Positions 1 through 10,868 of a stretch of 64,000 nucleotides of DNA are shown here, in pieces. Both the position numbers and the translations under genes were made by a program. Numbering within the stretch: position 1 is the first letter of the stretch; each line of letters begins with the position of its first letter. The notes below the pieces were generated by a model. That model ran no database searches and was not told the DNA's origin. It saw only the letters and a list, made by a program, of their open reading frames with translations. The stretch covers positions 1 through 64,000 of the forward strand of contig BLAL01000266.1 of the NCBI GenBank assembly GCA_015698045.1, given 5' to 3'. This stretch comes from Rhizophagus clarus. Taxonomy: Eukaryota > Glomeromycota > Glomeromycetes > Glomerales > Glomeraceae.

Positions 1-1480
1 TTCCGCTTGAACTTACAATCGGATTACGTTCTAGCCATAAATTCTTTAGTTCTGTAAAGTATGCATCTATATTAGCAGGATTGGTGATTTTCATCCATGT
101 ATAGAAGTCACCCGATAAGTGGTTTTTTAGAAATGATAGAGTCATCATATCGTTATTTGCCACACCCAACAATAATGGCCGAATTCTTTTTTCATATGTA
201 TCAGGGCTGTCTGTTGGTAAAAATCTTTCTTGGAATAATCTTTGAATTGCTGATTGCTAGGTACCTATTGTTTCACGCTGATATTTTGCATTCATCCATA
301 CTCGTAGAGTAACTGGAGAATTTATAGCAGGGTTTCCAGCTGTATATGGATCATTATTCGGAACTGGTAAATACTTTCCACCTAGCTTAGTTTTTAAAAG
401 ACCAAATTTAATTGCATCATTAAAGTCTCCTGCATTGGCATTTTCAAGAGCGATCATATTTGGCTCTAAATGCGATATAGAATTCCAAATTCTATTCAAG
501 TATTCATTAGGAGGTTCCTGTCCAGTAAATTGATCATGTTTAGCAAAAATAGTTCCTATTGAGTCATATAATGGTCGCCGTCTAGCTTCTGCCATGTTTT
601 CTGGAGGATTGTTTTGTAAATTCAAAATAATTTGTCGTGAATTTAATTCCCTACCTTCCATTTTTGGTATCTATTAAATACAAAAGCCCGATTGAATTCT
701 GCTAAGTCTGCCTCAGCTTTGCGTCTCTGTTTTATTAGCTGAAGGATGGCTTTTTCTCCTACTAATACATTTATTCAGTTTTGCTTTCTTAAGGCTATTC
801 TTTGACCATTAGTTTGCCTATCCTGAGCTATTTGCCACTAACGTCGATGCTCATTTACCTCATTATTATATGCCAAAGTCAGTAGCTGAGCTCTTCGAAG
901 ACATTGATTTCTAATAGTTGTTAAATCATTCCTAAGACCATTGATTCGATCATTAGCTAGCTATACGGTATAAACCTTGTATGTTAATAGCATCTTGAGC
1001 ATATCTTTGCATAAGTCCACGAGCAGTTGTTAATGAAATTCGTATACCATTTAATGTATTTTTAGGGTTAAATGATGTATCTCCATCAATATATGCCTCT
1101 ACTCGATCTAGTGCTGTAGCGATATTTATTAAAATATCAGGTATGGCCGTATTTTCTTCCTCTGGTCGTTCTTCTTCTTCAGAATGTTTATTACTAGATT
1201 TAGATAATTCTTGTATACGAGATTTAAGTTTATCTATTGTGTCTTCTAGCTGGATAATTCGATTATCTTGAATAACTAATGCCTCCTCTTTTAGCTCCAA
1301 GTGATCCTGACATTTTTTAAGTTCACCTAGAATAACCTTACATTTATCCTTTAGCTGATTAACTTCTTCATCATAAGATTGTATATTCTTTTCAAGATGA
1401 AAAATACATCGCTTACAGGCTTTAATTTCCTCTTCAAGTTTGCGGATTTTCTTTTGTACTAACTTTATCCCTAGATCAAA
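1..1480 (-). pseudogene. Gag-like coiled-coil protein relic (divergent partner of the integrase)
   Basis: Reading leftward, 1480-953 is open and strongly coiled-coil (heptad-rich Lys/Glu/Leu with an acidic EEEE patch). 660-257 continues with a globular segment containing MAEARRRPLYDSIGTIF and HDQFTGQEPPNEYLNRIW, and below 257 the frame continues to the window edge with QRLFQERFLPTDSPDTYEK. This layout is a Gag-like family I associate with Rhizophagus repeats. The frame is broken by several stops (including a TAG at 259-257, where Gln is expected) and has no clear ATG, so it is a relic, and it is truncated by the window start. It is transcribed divergently from the integrase at 1505 with a gap of only about 25 bases, and the same pair recurs near 34.5 kb. 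The role (particle protein or element-specific DNA binding) is inference. Confidence 0.6.
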
Positions 1481-1504
1481 GTTGCTGTTTTAGTTGTTCA
1501 AGAT

Positions 1505-2692
1505 ATGTCTGCTCAACTTCCATTGTTACCTATTATTTCTATAGATTCTGGTGAGGCTCGAAATCTTGATATTTCTATTGCTTTGAAAAAGATTTATTAT
1601 CAGCCTATTGGTTATTATCGAAATGCTAAAAAATTACATGAAGCTTCTCTGAAAGCTGGGTATGATTTTAGTTTAGATGAAGTGGAGGACTGGCTTGAGA
1701 GACAAGCTATATACCAAATACATAAGCCTCGTCCTAAATATATTCCTCGTGCAAGTTTTTGCTCTGTTACTATCCCCAATAAAGTCCACCAGGCGGATGT
1801 TCTCTACATGCCTTATGATAAAGTAGGTCAGATTACTTATCTTTTTTTTGCCTTAATATGGTTGATGTGGCTTCGAGATATAAAGCCTCTATCCTTATTG
1901 GTGCATATAGTGTTAAGGATAGGTAGGGTATCTTAACTTCTGCTACTATTGCTCGATCACTTGAGAAAATCTATGATGATCCTGAATGTCCTTTAATCTA
2001 GCCAAAATTATTAATTACTGATAGAGGATCAGAGTTTAAAAGTGATTGTGAGAATTAATAAAAGAGCATGACGTGAAAATTCAGAAGGCTAAATCTAAGC
2101 ATACTATGGGTATTGTTGAAAGGTATAATCACACCTTAGTTGAAAAGCTATTTCCTTTCCAGGATGCTTCTGTTCTCTTGACTTTAGATAGACGATCCAG
2201 GACTTGGGTAAAGAATTTGCTAATAGTTGTTGAGGACATTAATAATTCTATCACACGTCAGCTTGGTATTTTCCTGTTGATGCAATAAAGGAAAAAGAGG
2301 TCTTTGCTAAGCCTTCTTACCTTCGGGATGATCCTATAGGCTTTGATGAAGAAAAGCTTTCTAGCAATGTATTAGTAAGATATTTGTTGTATCCTATTGA
2401 TTTAGAGGATGGGAGACGTCATGCTGGTGACTTGAATTGGTCTCCACGTATTTATCATATCCAGGAATCTATGGTGCAAAAAAATCAGCCAGTCTTGTAC
2501 TGGCTGGAAGAAGTCCCCTTTGAACTAACTGATGATGATGATTATGTAGTCAAACATCCTGAAAGATCTTTTGTGCAAGAAGAGTTAATGGTTATTCCCT
2601 TTAATACTGAATTGCCTCCCCAGTGGTGCTCACAAATTAAATCTTTATATAGTTCCATAATGGTATTAAGAATCTTTGGATCCTTCCCGTAA
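1505..2692 (+). pseudogene. Polinton/Maverick-type DDE integrase, decayed
   Basis: The open parts show the order of a Polinton-type retroviral-like integrase: an N-terminal HKPRPKYIPR segment, the first catalytic Asp in HQADVLYMPYDK, the second in ITDRGSEFK and the Glu in MGIVERYNHTL. A C-terminal module follows (NVLVRYLLYPIDLEDGRR, YHIQESMVQKNQPVLYW). The reading frame changes near 1850, near 2060 and near 2270, and a TAG at 1999-2001 falls where a Trp is expected (LI-stop-PKLL), so it cannot make a full protein. It starts at an ATG 25 bases from the divergent Gag-like relic. Integration of the element's DNA would be its role if intact. Confidence is high for the family and for inactivation. 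Confidence 0.8.
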
Positions 2693-2942
2693 ATTCTTTG
2701 TAGTCATCTTTGACTTTATGATATTTGGCTTCATTAGGGAATATGGTCATAGCTAATTTGAGAATATATTTTTGGGGATCCTCTGCCTGGCGTAATTTTT
2801 TAATTCGCTCTTTATATGATTGCATGAATTTACCATCTTTTGGTTTTCTATAGTAGATCCCTGCCTTGACTATATTTATTAATGCCTGTTCGATTTCTTG
2901 ATATGTAGGCTTGGTATCAGTTAATTGAATTTGTGTACTCAT
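2637..2942 (-). CDS. Small charged helical protein of the element (unknown)
   Basis: An ATG-started 101-residue ORF with no signal peptide or membrane segment; it is Lys/Glu-rich and probably helical (FMQSYKERIKKLRQAEDPQ). It runs tail-to-tail into the end of the integrase with about 55 bases of overlap, so its 3' end lies inside the older integrase frame. I do not recognise a named domain. It may be a small Polinton-like element gene. It is intact as an ORF, unlike its neighbours, which supports real coding, but function is unknown. Confidence 0.45.
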   Translation of the reverse strand: MSTQIQLTDTKPTYQEIEQALINIVKAGIYYRKPKDGKFMQSYKERIKKLRQAEDPQKYILKLAMTIFPNEAKYHKVKDDYKEFTGRIQRFLIPLWNYIKI

Positions 2943-3236
2943 TGTGTAAAAGTTGCAACTCCAGTGCTTGTATTAATATTACGAAAATTTTTGTTTAAAA
3001 TAAAATATTTATTTCTTATTACCATAATAGGCGAATATTACTGCAACTATTTACTCAGAACTGGAGGTGTCTGTAGGCGTACCTGCCATTGGTCTGAAGG
3101 GTGCCATGAACATTGGAAAGCTAGGAAGCATTTTCCTTATAGTGTATGTGCCAAGCCGACTAGCTCTAAACCTGGTCTTTGTAGAAAACATGCTAGCGGA
3201 TATTATGTAACCCAATATATTAATAGGCTTCGATAG
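2925..3236 (+). CDS. Short Cys/His-rich ORF at element tail
   Basis: The first 45 residues are hydrophobic and unconvincing. The last 50 carry a Cys/His cluster (GVCRRTCHWSEGCHEHW, then CAKPTSSKPGLCRKH) suggestive of a zinc-binding fold. A comparable Cys-rich ORF with a GLCSYCNKSNY segment sits at the equivalent place in the second element tail (55893-56129). The start is unclear; only the Cys-rich part is likely meaningful, and this may be a truncated relic. Confidence 0.3.
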   Translation: MNLCTHCVKVATPVLVLILRKFLFKIKYLFLITIIGEYYCNYLLRTGGVCRRTCHWSEGCHEHWKARKHFPYSVCAKPTSSKPGLCRKHASGYYVTQYINRLR

Positions 3237-3239
3237 AGC

Positions 3240-4110
3240 CTTGGGTACATATCAGGAAGTATAATAGTCCAACCTTCCTTTGTATACATACTCTGCTTCA
3301 CATCTTCAATGCTCCGCAGAGTTCTTAAACCTATTTTGTGTACATCTGCTCCGCATCTTCAATGCTCCGCAGAGTTCCTGTGTACACTATTTGATATAAT
3401 TTAAAAGTGAGATTTAGCCAGGTGAATTTTTTTTACACCTATGGGTGAGACTTATCTTGGTGAATTTTTTTTTTTACACCTAACCCAAATTTTTTTCTTA
3501 ATGCTTATTTGAAAGAATTGGCTCCAGAATGGCTTCCTGCATATCAAAAATAATGGTATACTAGAATATGGTTAATATCCTTTTAACTTTATTTTTCGAA
3601 TACAAAAAATTGACACCTAAGACAAGCTTAGGTGTAAATTTTTTATTTTGTTTACGCACATAAATCAGCTTTAGAATTAATTCTAGGATAACATAAAATC
3701 TGATATGCAAAATGGGCTTGCATTTACAGCCTGCGAGCATGCTCGGACACTTCAGTCCTCGATGCTCTTGGCCTTTTCTAAACCCAAGTAATATAGCATA
3801 CTTTTTTTGTTATATTATTTGGGATTAAAAATCGGCCAGCACGTTAACAAAGATGGTGTTCTTTTTTATCTTGTAAACAAAAAATTTGGGCAAGATGGGT
3901 ATGTTAACATGATTTGAGCCCAGCTTGATCTTAAGTCTGAATTCGATATTAGATTTCGATATGTTTCCTGAGGTTGCAAACAAATTTGGATCTCAAAAGA
4001 TTACATAAATTTCGTATATGGAAATAAGCTGGGAGAGGCTCACTAATTATACCTATTCAGAAATCTTTGTCCCAGAAAATCCCCCCATTTTGTTCTATAT
4101 ACGATTAAGA
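3240..4110. repeat. Polinton-like element tail, copy 1 (paralogous to 56.2-57.7 kb)
   Basis: Non-coding region sharing ordered blocks with 56230-57670 in the same orientation. These are repeated GCTCCGCA motifs within TGTACA-flanked units, GGTGAGACTTA-type short repeats, a short degenerate coding trace (GAATGG..GCATATCAA), the block AGAATTAATTCTAGGATAAC, a CGGACACTTC motif followed by a GC-richer inverted segment, and GTTAACAAAGATGGTGT. A perfect 9-bp hairpin lies at 3613-3635. This is probably the terminal or subterminal region of a Polinton-like element. Confidence 0.6.
3613..3635. repeat. 9-bp hairpin in element tail, copy 1
   Basis: ACACCTAAG (3613-3621) and CTTAGGTGT (3627-3635) pair perfectly around a 5-base loop. 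The arm matches the ACACCTA repeats of this tail, and the position corresponds to the hairpin at 57174-57212 although the sequence differs. Confidence 0.7.
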
Positions 4111-5200
4111 AAGTTTGAGCAAACTTTTTCTTAAACTTGTATTATAAATGACTGTAACTTTTTTATTATTTATTGTAATAAAATACGTAATAAATAAAAA
4201 TATTAACAATAATAATTATATTTTAAACACTTTACAAAAAAATTATAAACTTGATAATGCATTCAATAAATAAGACAATAAAAATTTTTTAACTACATTA
4301 AATGAATTAAAAATTTCTAAAAAGAAAAATCTATAAAAAAAGTAAACTAAAAAATTTCTTAATACATTAATACAATATGAAATCTAACGTATTAAAATTT
4401 GTATCATATATCGGGTACCTGATATATGTAAGATAGAACTGTACCTGATATATATTAAATAACATATCAGTGATCAATAGTTAAATATCAGGGTCTTGGT
4501 AATTAGGCATATTTTGAAGTGTAATAAATTGGGTATCTGATATGTAAAAATACCTGATATTTATCCAATTAGCCGCTGATATATAAGTTCTCGATATATA
4601 CCTGATAGAATTGATTTTGACCAGTGGTAGCTTGCGATAAGTTTTATGCTTATTTTAGAAAACATTACTCAAAATACATTGAAATAATTAATCCAATCAA
4701 ATTAATCTCACCATATGAGGAGCATGTTTATTGTTTTCCTGATGAATGAATAAAAGCTAAGAAACATCAGTTAAGACAACAGTTAGATAAGGCGGTATAC
4801 AGAATCTAATCCAGATTTCTCATGAAGGTTTTTGATTGTTAAGTACTATTAGCTATTATGAAAAGTACACAAAAAAATTGATTTTGTTATTTTACTGCCC
4901 CATAACTAAATATAGGAGTATTCTGGGCTGATCTTAAAGGAACTGCTTCTATGCAAAAAAATGCAAAGAAATAGACTTAAATATCTTTTGATTGAATATT
5001 ATATTTATCTCAACTATATTTAGCCAAATACACTATACATAACTTATTCATGATATAATTTATTTTTTTGCGAAACATAATCTGCATGATCGCCTAGTAT
5101 AATTGTGAAATGTACTACCTGCGGGATAAAAGATCTGATTTTCTTATTCCAGGTTAGATCTTCCATATACTATATAACTATTTTAGTAAAATATTTCAGG
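4110..5200. other. AT-rich intergenic region without a supported gene
   Basis: No open frame of interest. 4400-4620 contains many short CCTGATAT / ATATCAG motifs on both strands, a locally repetitive palindromic texture. The last 200 bases before 5208 resemble the upstream flank of the IQ-motif gene copies (a GATCTTCC-type block just before the ATG). Confidence 0.5.
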
Positions 5201-5207
5201 AAGATCT

Positions 5208-5690
5208 ATGAAGCGATCTTGGGGATTCTTGATTGCAAAATAATATAACTATCAGTTTGAGAATTTCTATGCAACAGTTATTCAGCAAGCTTACAGGAAT
5301 TACAAGAAGAGACCTGAATCTTTGGCAAAAAAGTTTGGGAGATAGTAAGGAATAATGCTACTTCTAATGATAGGAAGTTTTTAGGTATGAAAAATGAATG
5401 GGGATATCATCCTTTAGGACAAATTTGGTATGATGATTATTGCTTTCAGTGAAAAATGATTGGATATACAAGAAGAAAGTCCAATTATGGTATCGATTAG
5501 GTTTTGTAACATTAATACTTGTTAATAAATTATTATATCAGCAAGACTATATAGTTGTTAGAGGTACATATTGGCCTAACATATTAAAATAGCTACAAAA
5601 TCCCAGATATTATAGTATTCATAAAAAATATAATTATAGATACTTCATTAGAATTTCAGAGACATATAAGATTTATCTATCATAAATAAA
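5208..5690 (+). pseudogene. IQ-motif protein family, third copy, decayed
   Basis: Starts at an ATG with MKRSWGFLIA and follows the intact gene at 38387-37770 closely (the VIQ.AYRNYKKRPESLAK region is readable at 5275-5330). A TAA at 5241-5243 replaces the CAA (Gln) of the intact copy, and an indel near 5330 breaks the frame. Downstream matches are partial. It is inverted relative to the other two copies. It is followed by flanking DNA that is also the inverse of the 59.8-60.3 kb flank, so a block rather than a single gene was copied. Confidence 0.75.
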
Positions 5691-5699
5691 TCTTATATT

Positions 5700-6340
5700 C
5701 ATTTTGCCATTAAAATACATATATCATATTAACAGGAAGGGTATTACTATAAATTTCATAATTTAGATGATAATTGTGAGATTGTATGCTAAATTTTTCA
5801 AATATTATCTTAATAAAAGTCCAGCCACAATGTATGTATGCATGCGTGACATAATAAACATGTTTTTGATCCTTGTTAAAGTATATATGATGTAATGATT
5901 GATACACCACAAATCATCTGTAACAGTGTGAACTACTTTGTGCGACAAATTAATTTTCACATAAGAAATCAATTCCCCCCAAAATATTTTGAATTTTTCT
6001 CTAGTGAAATAACATTTATTGATATGCGTATATGTTCTGGAGCTACAGGTTATTTCTATTGCCCTTCCACCAAAGTATATTTAGCTGAAAGCCATGGAGT
6101 ATATAATGTTACTAGGCCTTTATTACTGAGCGATTAAGCGAAAAAAAGGTATAATGCATTACCCCTAACATTTTTTGCAAATGTTGAGATCTACAATGCA
6201 CATTCTGCATGTTCTTATTCTCTAACACAAAAGTTTAGCGTAAAATGCCTTACATATTTTTCCTATCTCTTCCCCTAACATGAATGCGAGTTAGAGAGGT
6301 GTAAATGTGAGGAAATAGTGGCATTTAAAAGGGCAGTATA
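5700..6340. repeat. Intergenic block, inverted copy of 59760-60260
   Basis: Reverse-complement similarity to 59.76-60.26 kb is readable over most of the stretch, e.g. the region around 5850-5930 against 60115-60200 and 6180-6290 against 59765-59870. Short ORFs here (for example 5895-6137) are not conserved in reading frame between the two copies, so I treat the block as non-coding intergenic or promoter DNA carried with the duplicated genes. Confidence 0.6.
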
Positions 6341-6509
6341 GGTAATTTTTAGCTTTTCGTCATTTATTTTGCTATTTGTATTATCTCAGTATATTAATAT
6401 TATTTATATTCTAAACTAATTACGTAAATATGTTTATCATAATATATAATAAGATTTACGATTCTTGACAACTGCTGAGAAACGTCAAATAACACTACGT
6501 CTGTTATTT

Positions 6510-6692
6510 ATCTTTGAATCAAAGAAAACTGCTGGGTTTTCCAAACAGAGTTAAAATCAATTGTAGAACAAGTCATGGGATCTGCTAGTAATGTATTTAT
6601 GGAAGGTTCTTCTCGTCAATTAAAATTTTCTGAATCCTATCACAGATTAGTTAGGAATTATACAAACATTTTAGCTTTTATGATTATATGAT
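6510..6692 (+). pseudogene. Fragment of the nuclease-family gene found at 58.0-59.7 kb
   Basis: One frame reads TELKSIVEQVMG..NVFMEGSSRQ and ends at a TGA at about 6692. It aligns with the first exon of the gene at 59680-58005 (NKLKSIIERAV..QYEQGSSRH). The remaining exons are not recognisable downstream, so this is a truncated remnant at the edge of the inverted block. Confidence 0.6.
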
Positions 6693-7215
6693 GATACTGT
6701 GTAATCATTTACTAAAGTAAACCTGAATAAACAAATAGTTTTAGTTTGTTGCTTATGTTCAGCATATCCATTCAGTTCGCTTGCCAGTAAATACTTACAT
6801 GTGATAGAAGGGTGTTTATGCAGACTCCTAAATGTAATGATTAGAACCTCGTCATGATAATTGATGTAATATCTACTATGTTTACTAGTATCAAAATAGC
6901 CAAAGTGTACATGGTTACACTTATATTACTTAGAGAAATTATTTTCCAAAGTGTACGAAACAGTTATCTTAATGTGATATCTTCGTATTCATTGACCTTA
7001 TTTGATCAGAGCTTTCTAGCAAATCTTTCACAATATTAACGCATAAATTTTTTTACATTAATTTCCTGAATGCAGTGAATGTTCAGAATTCTCAGATTCT
7101 TAAATTTTTTTTATTTTTTCATATGAAATGACTAATAATATACTTACACTATCTTTTCACGTATATTACTCAAAGCAACTTAATTAACTTTCTCGATCCA
7201 TAAAAATAGTTATAT
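6693..7215. other. Intergenic, no supported gene
   Basis: AT-rich DNA with a short ORF (6854-7039) that has hydrophobic composition and no recognisable motif; I do not consider it a gene. The stretch ends at the DNA transposon's left terminus. Confidence 0.4.
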
Positions 7216-7244
7216 GGGGGGCCGCACAGCAAAACCTGGGGTTA
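7216..7244. repeat. Left terminal inverted repeat
   Basis: 29 bp beginning with six G; pairs with 9819-9791 at 28 of 29 positions. Confidence 0.9.
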
Positions 7245-7479
7245 GGACCGGTCACGTGATTTTGCGATTTTGTGATAATCATATGTTCACAGGTCTAGCC
7301 TTTTAGAAAATAAGGTTTTCGAAGTATAATAAAATAGTAAAAAGGGCGTAAAATTAACTTTTGTTGTTGTCATTTACTTTAAAAACTTTCGCATTTTTTG
7401 AATATTAATCTCGTTAAATAATATGGAGTATGGAATCTATTTAATAATAATAGTGCAAATGAAAATATATTGGCTGCTA

Positions 7480-9388
7480 TAACGAGTTGGAAAATATTTT
7501 TTTTATTGAAAATTCAAGTTCTGATGACGAAAAAATACATCAGATAACGAAGAAGTTGAAGTTTCTTCCAATAACTCTAATGATATTGAAAATCTTGAAG
7601 AAAATTTCAAAGAAATGCGTTTAAATAACTTTGAATTTACAGAAAATAATGATAATTATATGAAGATATAGTTTATGATGATGTAAAATTAAAAGTAAAG
7701 AAGTTTTTTAGTGGAAAATGCTCATGTTCATTTAAATGTTTTGAGAAAATTAGTTATGAACAATTTCTTACACATCGGTTAGAATTTGAATGTTTAAATA
7801 AAAATATGCGGGATATGGCTATTAAGGGTTCAACTTATGGCTTTTTTAAAATACCAATAATAGGAAAACTTTCACGTTTCAAATATTGTTTTAATAGCAA
7901 TCTTCCAATTTGTCGTACCACTTATGAGGTACTTGTTGGAGTTGGTCATACACATTTAGATAATTTAATAAAACATTTCTGAGAATATGGTCTTGAAGAA
8001 CGTATATATGGTAATACTGGTAGAGCCTCCAAAAACATGAATCGCGTTGAAATAAATTATGATATGTCATGTGAAATTTACAATTTTTTAAAGAATTATC
8101 TGAGATACATGGTTTACCCCTCACTTGGGCGAAATTTTAGCGAAATAACAATGCCAATCGTATTTCTTCCAACAAGTTATAGCTATATATCAGTATACCG
8201 AGATTATATTCAAGCTTATAAAAATGAATATGGAACAGAAGCACGTATTATAGCTGAATCAACTTTTTCGTAAAATCTGGAAACTTCTAATACCATCACT
8301 ACAGTTTATGACTCCAAAGTCTGATTTATGTGAAACCTGCGAATTAATGAAATTAGAGATTCAATATATTACAGAACATGAAAAGAAATTGGCAATTACA
8401 GAAAAATATTTGAACCACCTTGAACCGTGCAAAGTAAGAACGTGATTATTACAGTAATAATATTAAATGTGCAGTTGAAGATGGCAAACGAAATCCAAAT
8501 ACAACTAGATCACAAATATTATTTAAATCTTTTGAAGGTAGCGCTCATATTGCATATGATTGGGCCCAAAATGTACAAATTCCATATTCACCTCAACAAA
8601 TAGGATCCATATTCTTCAAAAGTCCTCGAAAAGTACATTTATTTGGAGTTTGTAATACTGGGAACTTTCCACATACAGAACAGACCAATTATATAATTGA
8701 TGAAGCCGAAATGCCTGATGATGGTAAACAAGGGAAAGGTGTAAATTGTACATTAAGTTTAGTTAGGCATGCAATTTTAAAATATAATCATGGGGAAAAA
8801 AATTGGTTGTTACATGTGATAATTGTGTTGGTCAGAACAAAAACAATTTTTCTTTATTTTTCTATTCATGGTTGATTGATTGTTGGTTATATGAAGAAAT
8901 TGAGTTGAATTTCATGATACCCGGACACACTAAGTTTATTTGTGATAGCTGTTTTAGTCTAATTAAAGTTCTTTATCGGAAAAGCAAGGTAAATACTATT
9001 GATGATATAGTTTCTATTATTGATCGTTCTACTACAGTCCATCTTAATACTTCCCAGCGTTATTTGAATGGAGAAGGTTTTAAATATTATAATTTTAAAG
9101 ATTACTTTCAAAAGTACAAAAATTACCTAATATTCAAAAACAACATCATTTTTATTTTAATTCACTACATCCTGGGGAAGTTTTCTATAAAGATAAACTC
9201 GAAGATGAATATAAAAAGGCTATAATTCGTAACTTTCCTTTTGATTCTGATATTCTACATCTACAATTAGCATTAGACCACTTTCTTTGAAGAGACAAGA
9301 AGAGCTGCATAAGGAAATTGCACCATACATTGATATATCCTTTCGTAATATCACTTGTCCTAAGCCAAAGGAACATGAGACAGTTTAA
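7480..9388 (+). pseudogene. DUF7869-like protein (candidate transposase), decayed
   Basis: Open pieces in changing frames read as one protein. In order they are an acidic N-terminus, a Cys cluster KCSCSFKCFEKI (about 7715), ERIYGNTGRASKNM, IAESTFS with TPKSDLCETCELM (a CxxC pair, about 8310), HIAYDWAQN, then VTCDNCVGQNKNNF at 8805. Next come MIPGHTKFICDSCFSLIK and a C-terminal region ending at TAA 9386-9388. The CDNC.GQNKNN and PGHTKF signatures are those I know from DUF7869 proteins. At least three frame changes and internal stops show it is dead. Its position inside matching TIRs supports a transposase role, which is inference. Confidence 0.7.
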
Positions 9389-9790
9389 ATTAAATTAGTG
9401 TAATTATATTCAAAATTTTACAATATAATCGAATAAAATAAGACTGTTTTTTTGCTCACTTATTTGTTACAGACATTGGCATTTTATAATATTATCATTT
9501 AAAATACTTTTAAACTTTGAAATCTCAAAAAAATAAAGTTTTTTGGATTGTTTATTTTTACGAAATAATTAGCAACTTTTTAAAAAATGTATTATAAAAT
9601 TTTATTATAAAATCAAAAAAAATATGTATAAAAGAAGGAAATAGAAGCTAATGTTTCAATTATATATCTGCAAAATTTCGTTCTATGTTAAAAAGGCCGT
9701 TTCTGAAAAAAATTGTTTTTTTTTCGCAATGATCGTCAAAATCGATTGGTTAACTTAAACCTCGATTTTCTCGAAATCACATGATTATCG
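9389..9790. other. 3' non-coding part of the DNA transposon
   Basis: AT-rich interior between the end of the DUF7869-like relic and the right TIR; no ORF. The last 40 bases contain a GTGATTTCGAG segment resembling the left subterminal sequence. Confidence 0.5.
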
Positions 9791-9819
9791 TAACCCCAGC
9801 TTTTGCTGTGCGGCCCCCC
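9791..9819. repeat. Right terminal inverted repeat
   Basis: Inverse of 7216-7244, ending in six C, followed by ATAT. Confidence 0.9.
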
Positions 9820-9929
9820 ATATGGTGACGCCTTACATCTCGAAAATACCCATTATTGCTGGAACAGGCAAGTGGTATTCACTCTGAAGTGAAAGATATG
9901 TTAAATTCAGGCAGTTGAAAAAATATATT

Positions 9930-10425
9930 AAGAAAAAAGAGTATCAGAGAATGAAGCCTATTACCAGCGACTGTAAAAATTTGTTAAGAAAAGAAAATGA
10001 GAAGCTGTGTATATCAAAGCAGGTATTAGAAAAAAAGATTGAAGAGCTTCTGACTTGCAAGAGCAATATAAGTCTCGTAAGGTAGCCATGATCAGGTTTT
10101 TGAAAGAGAGTAGCAGGAAAGTCACCCAATTATCAGATTTGGTAGTTTTCTTCAAAAGTACAATTCATGATATGAGAAAAGCCATTGCATCAGCAGAAAA
10201 GTCCATTGACATGTTAGAGAATAAATGCTGGTATCTGGAGGATATTATTTCTGCTAAAAACAGGAAAATTATCACTCTTGCTGATCAGATCCTTTCTAAA
10301 ATTGAGCATAGTGATGTGACTATAGAACCAGAAATATATTCTAGCACTCACGAAAGGAAATTATAGGCAAAGAGGCGTAGTGAATCTGAACATGATCTAG
10401 AAATCAGAAGAAAATATACATTTCG
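9930..10425 (+). pseudogene. Coiled-coil protein fragment
   Basis: Two overlapping frames read as one helical, Lys/Glu-rich protein: LLRKENEKLCISKQVLEKK (about 9985), then from about 10055 LQEQYKSRKVAMIRFLKESS through ASAEKSIDMLENKCWYLED. Further in-frame stops follow at 10366 and 10434. The frame changes near 10060 and there is no initiating ATG. No domain beyond the coiled coil is recognised; probably a relic of a Gag-like or structural family member. Confidence 0.45.
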
Positions 10426-10444
10426 TCCTTAGACTTAAGAAATT

Positions 10445-10676
10445 CTACTCATCCAGCTTCAAAGGAGAATCCCAGCCCAGCCTAATCGCTAATGGATCAT
10501 TAATCGGCTTAGTGAAATCAAAAACTACAAAATTTTTATCTCACAAATGCTTATCAATGATCTTAGATGCTTTTTTTGGATCATCCGTATATTGATGCAT
10601 GATTCTATGGATATCGTCCAACTACCACTGCCTCAGAACATAACTAGATGCGAGATTTTTTACAAATTATCTTTGA
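10445..10676 (-). pseudogene. C-terminal fragment of an unknown protein
   Basis: A frame with only two internal stops reads ASSYVLRQW, then LDDIHRIMHQYTDDPKKASK, then FDFTKPINDPLAIRLGWD and ends KLDE-stop at 10447-10445. The composition is that of a real protein, and the two internal stops (TAG, TGA) are each one transition from a sense codon. It converges on the coiled-coil fragment to its left. Family not recognised. Confidence 0.35.
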
Positions 10677-10868
10677 CATGACTTGATATTTTTGAGTCAT
10701 GTATATAGGAGATATGTTTTGATACTGACCACTAATGAAGTAAGGGTCAGTACTGAACATCAGTTTTTTGATGTTTCAAAGGTCATATTCATTATCATAA
10801 CAATAGAAATGTTTACAAATGCATTTTCTGAGAATCTATTGGATATCAAATATTAGGTGAAATTTTGA
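10677..10868. other. Short intergenic stretch
   Basis: No gene seen; contains short inverted copies of a TTGATA / TATCAA motif. Confidence 0.3.

Larger units (their letters stand above)
7216..9819 (+). mobile_element. TIR-bounded DNA transposon with a DUF7869-like gene, 2604 bp
   Basis: Both ends carry the same 29-base inverted terminal repeat starting GGGGGGCCGCACAGC with one mismatch, and weaker similarity extends inward (a C(A/G)CGTGATTT-like block). ATAT flanks both ends; because ATAT is palindromic the duplication could be 2 or 4 bp. A decayed gene in one orientation fills most of the interior. The element is complete at its ends but its gene is broken, so it would need help from another copy to move. 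Confidence 0.8.

Noticed and set aside
5895..6137. 80-codon ORF (MIDTPQIICNS...)
   Set aside because: The inverted copy at 59.9-60.1 kb does not preserve the frame; treated as duplicated non-coding DNA.
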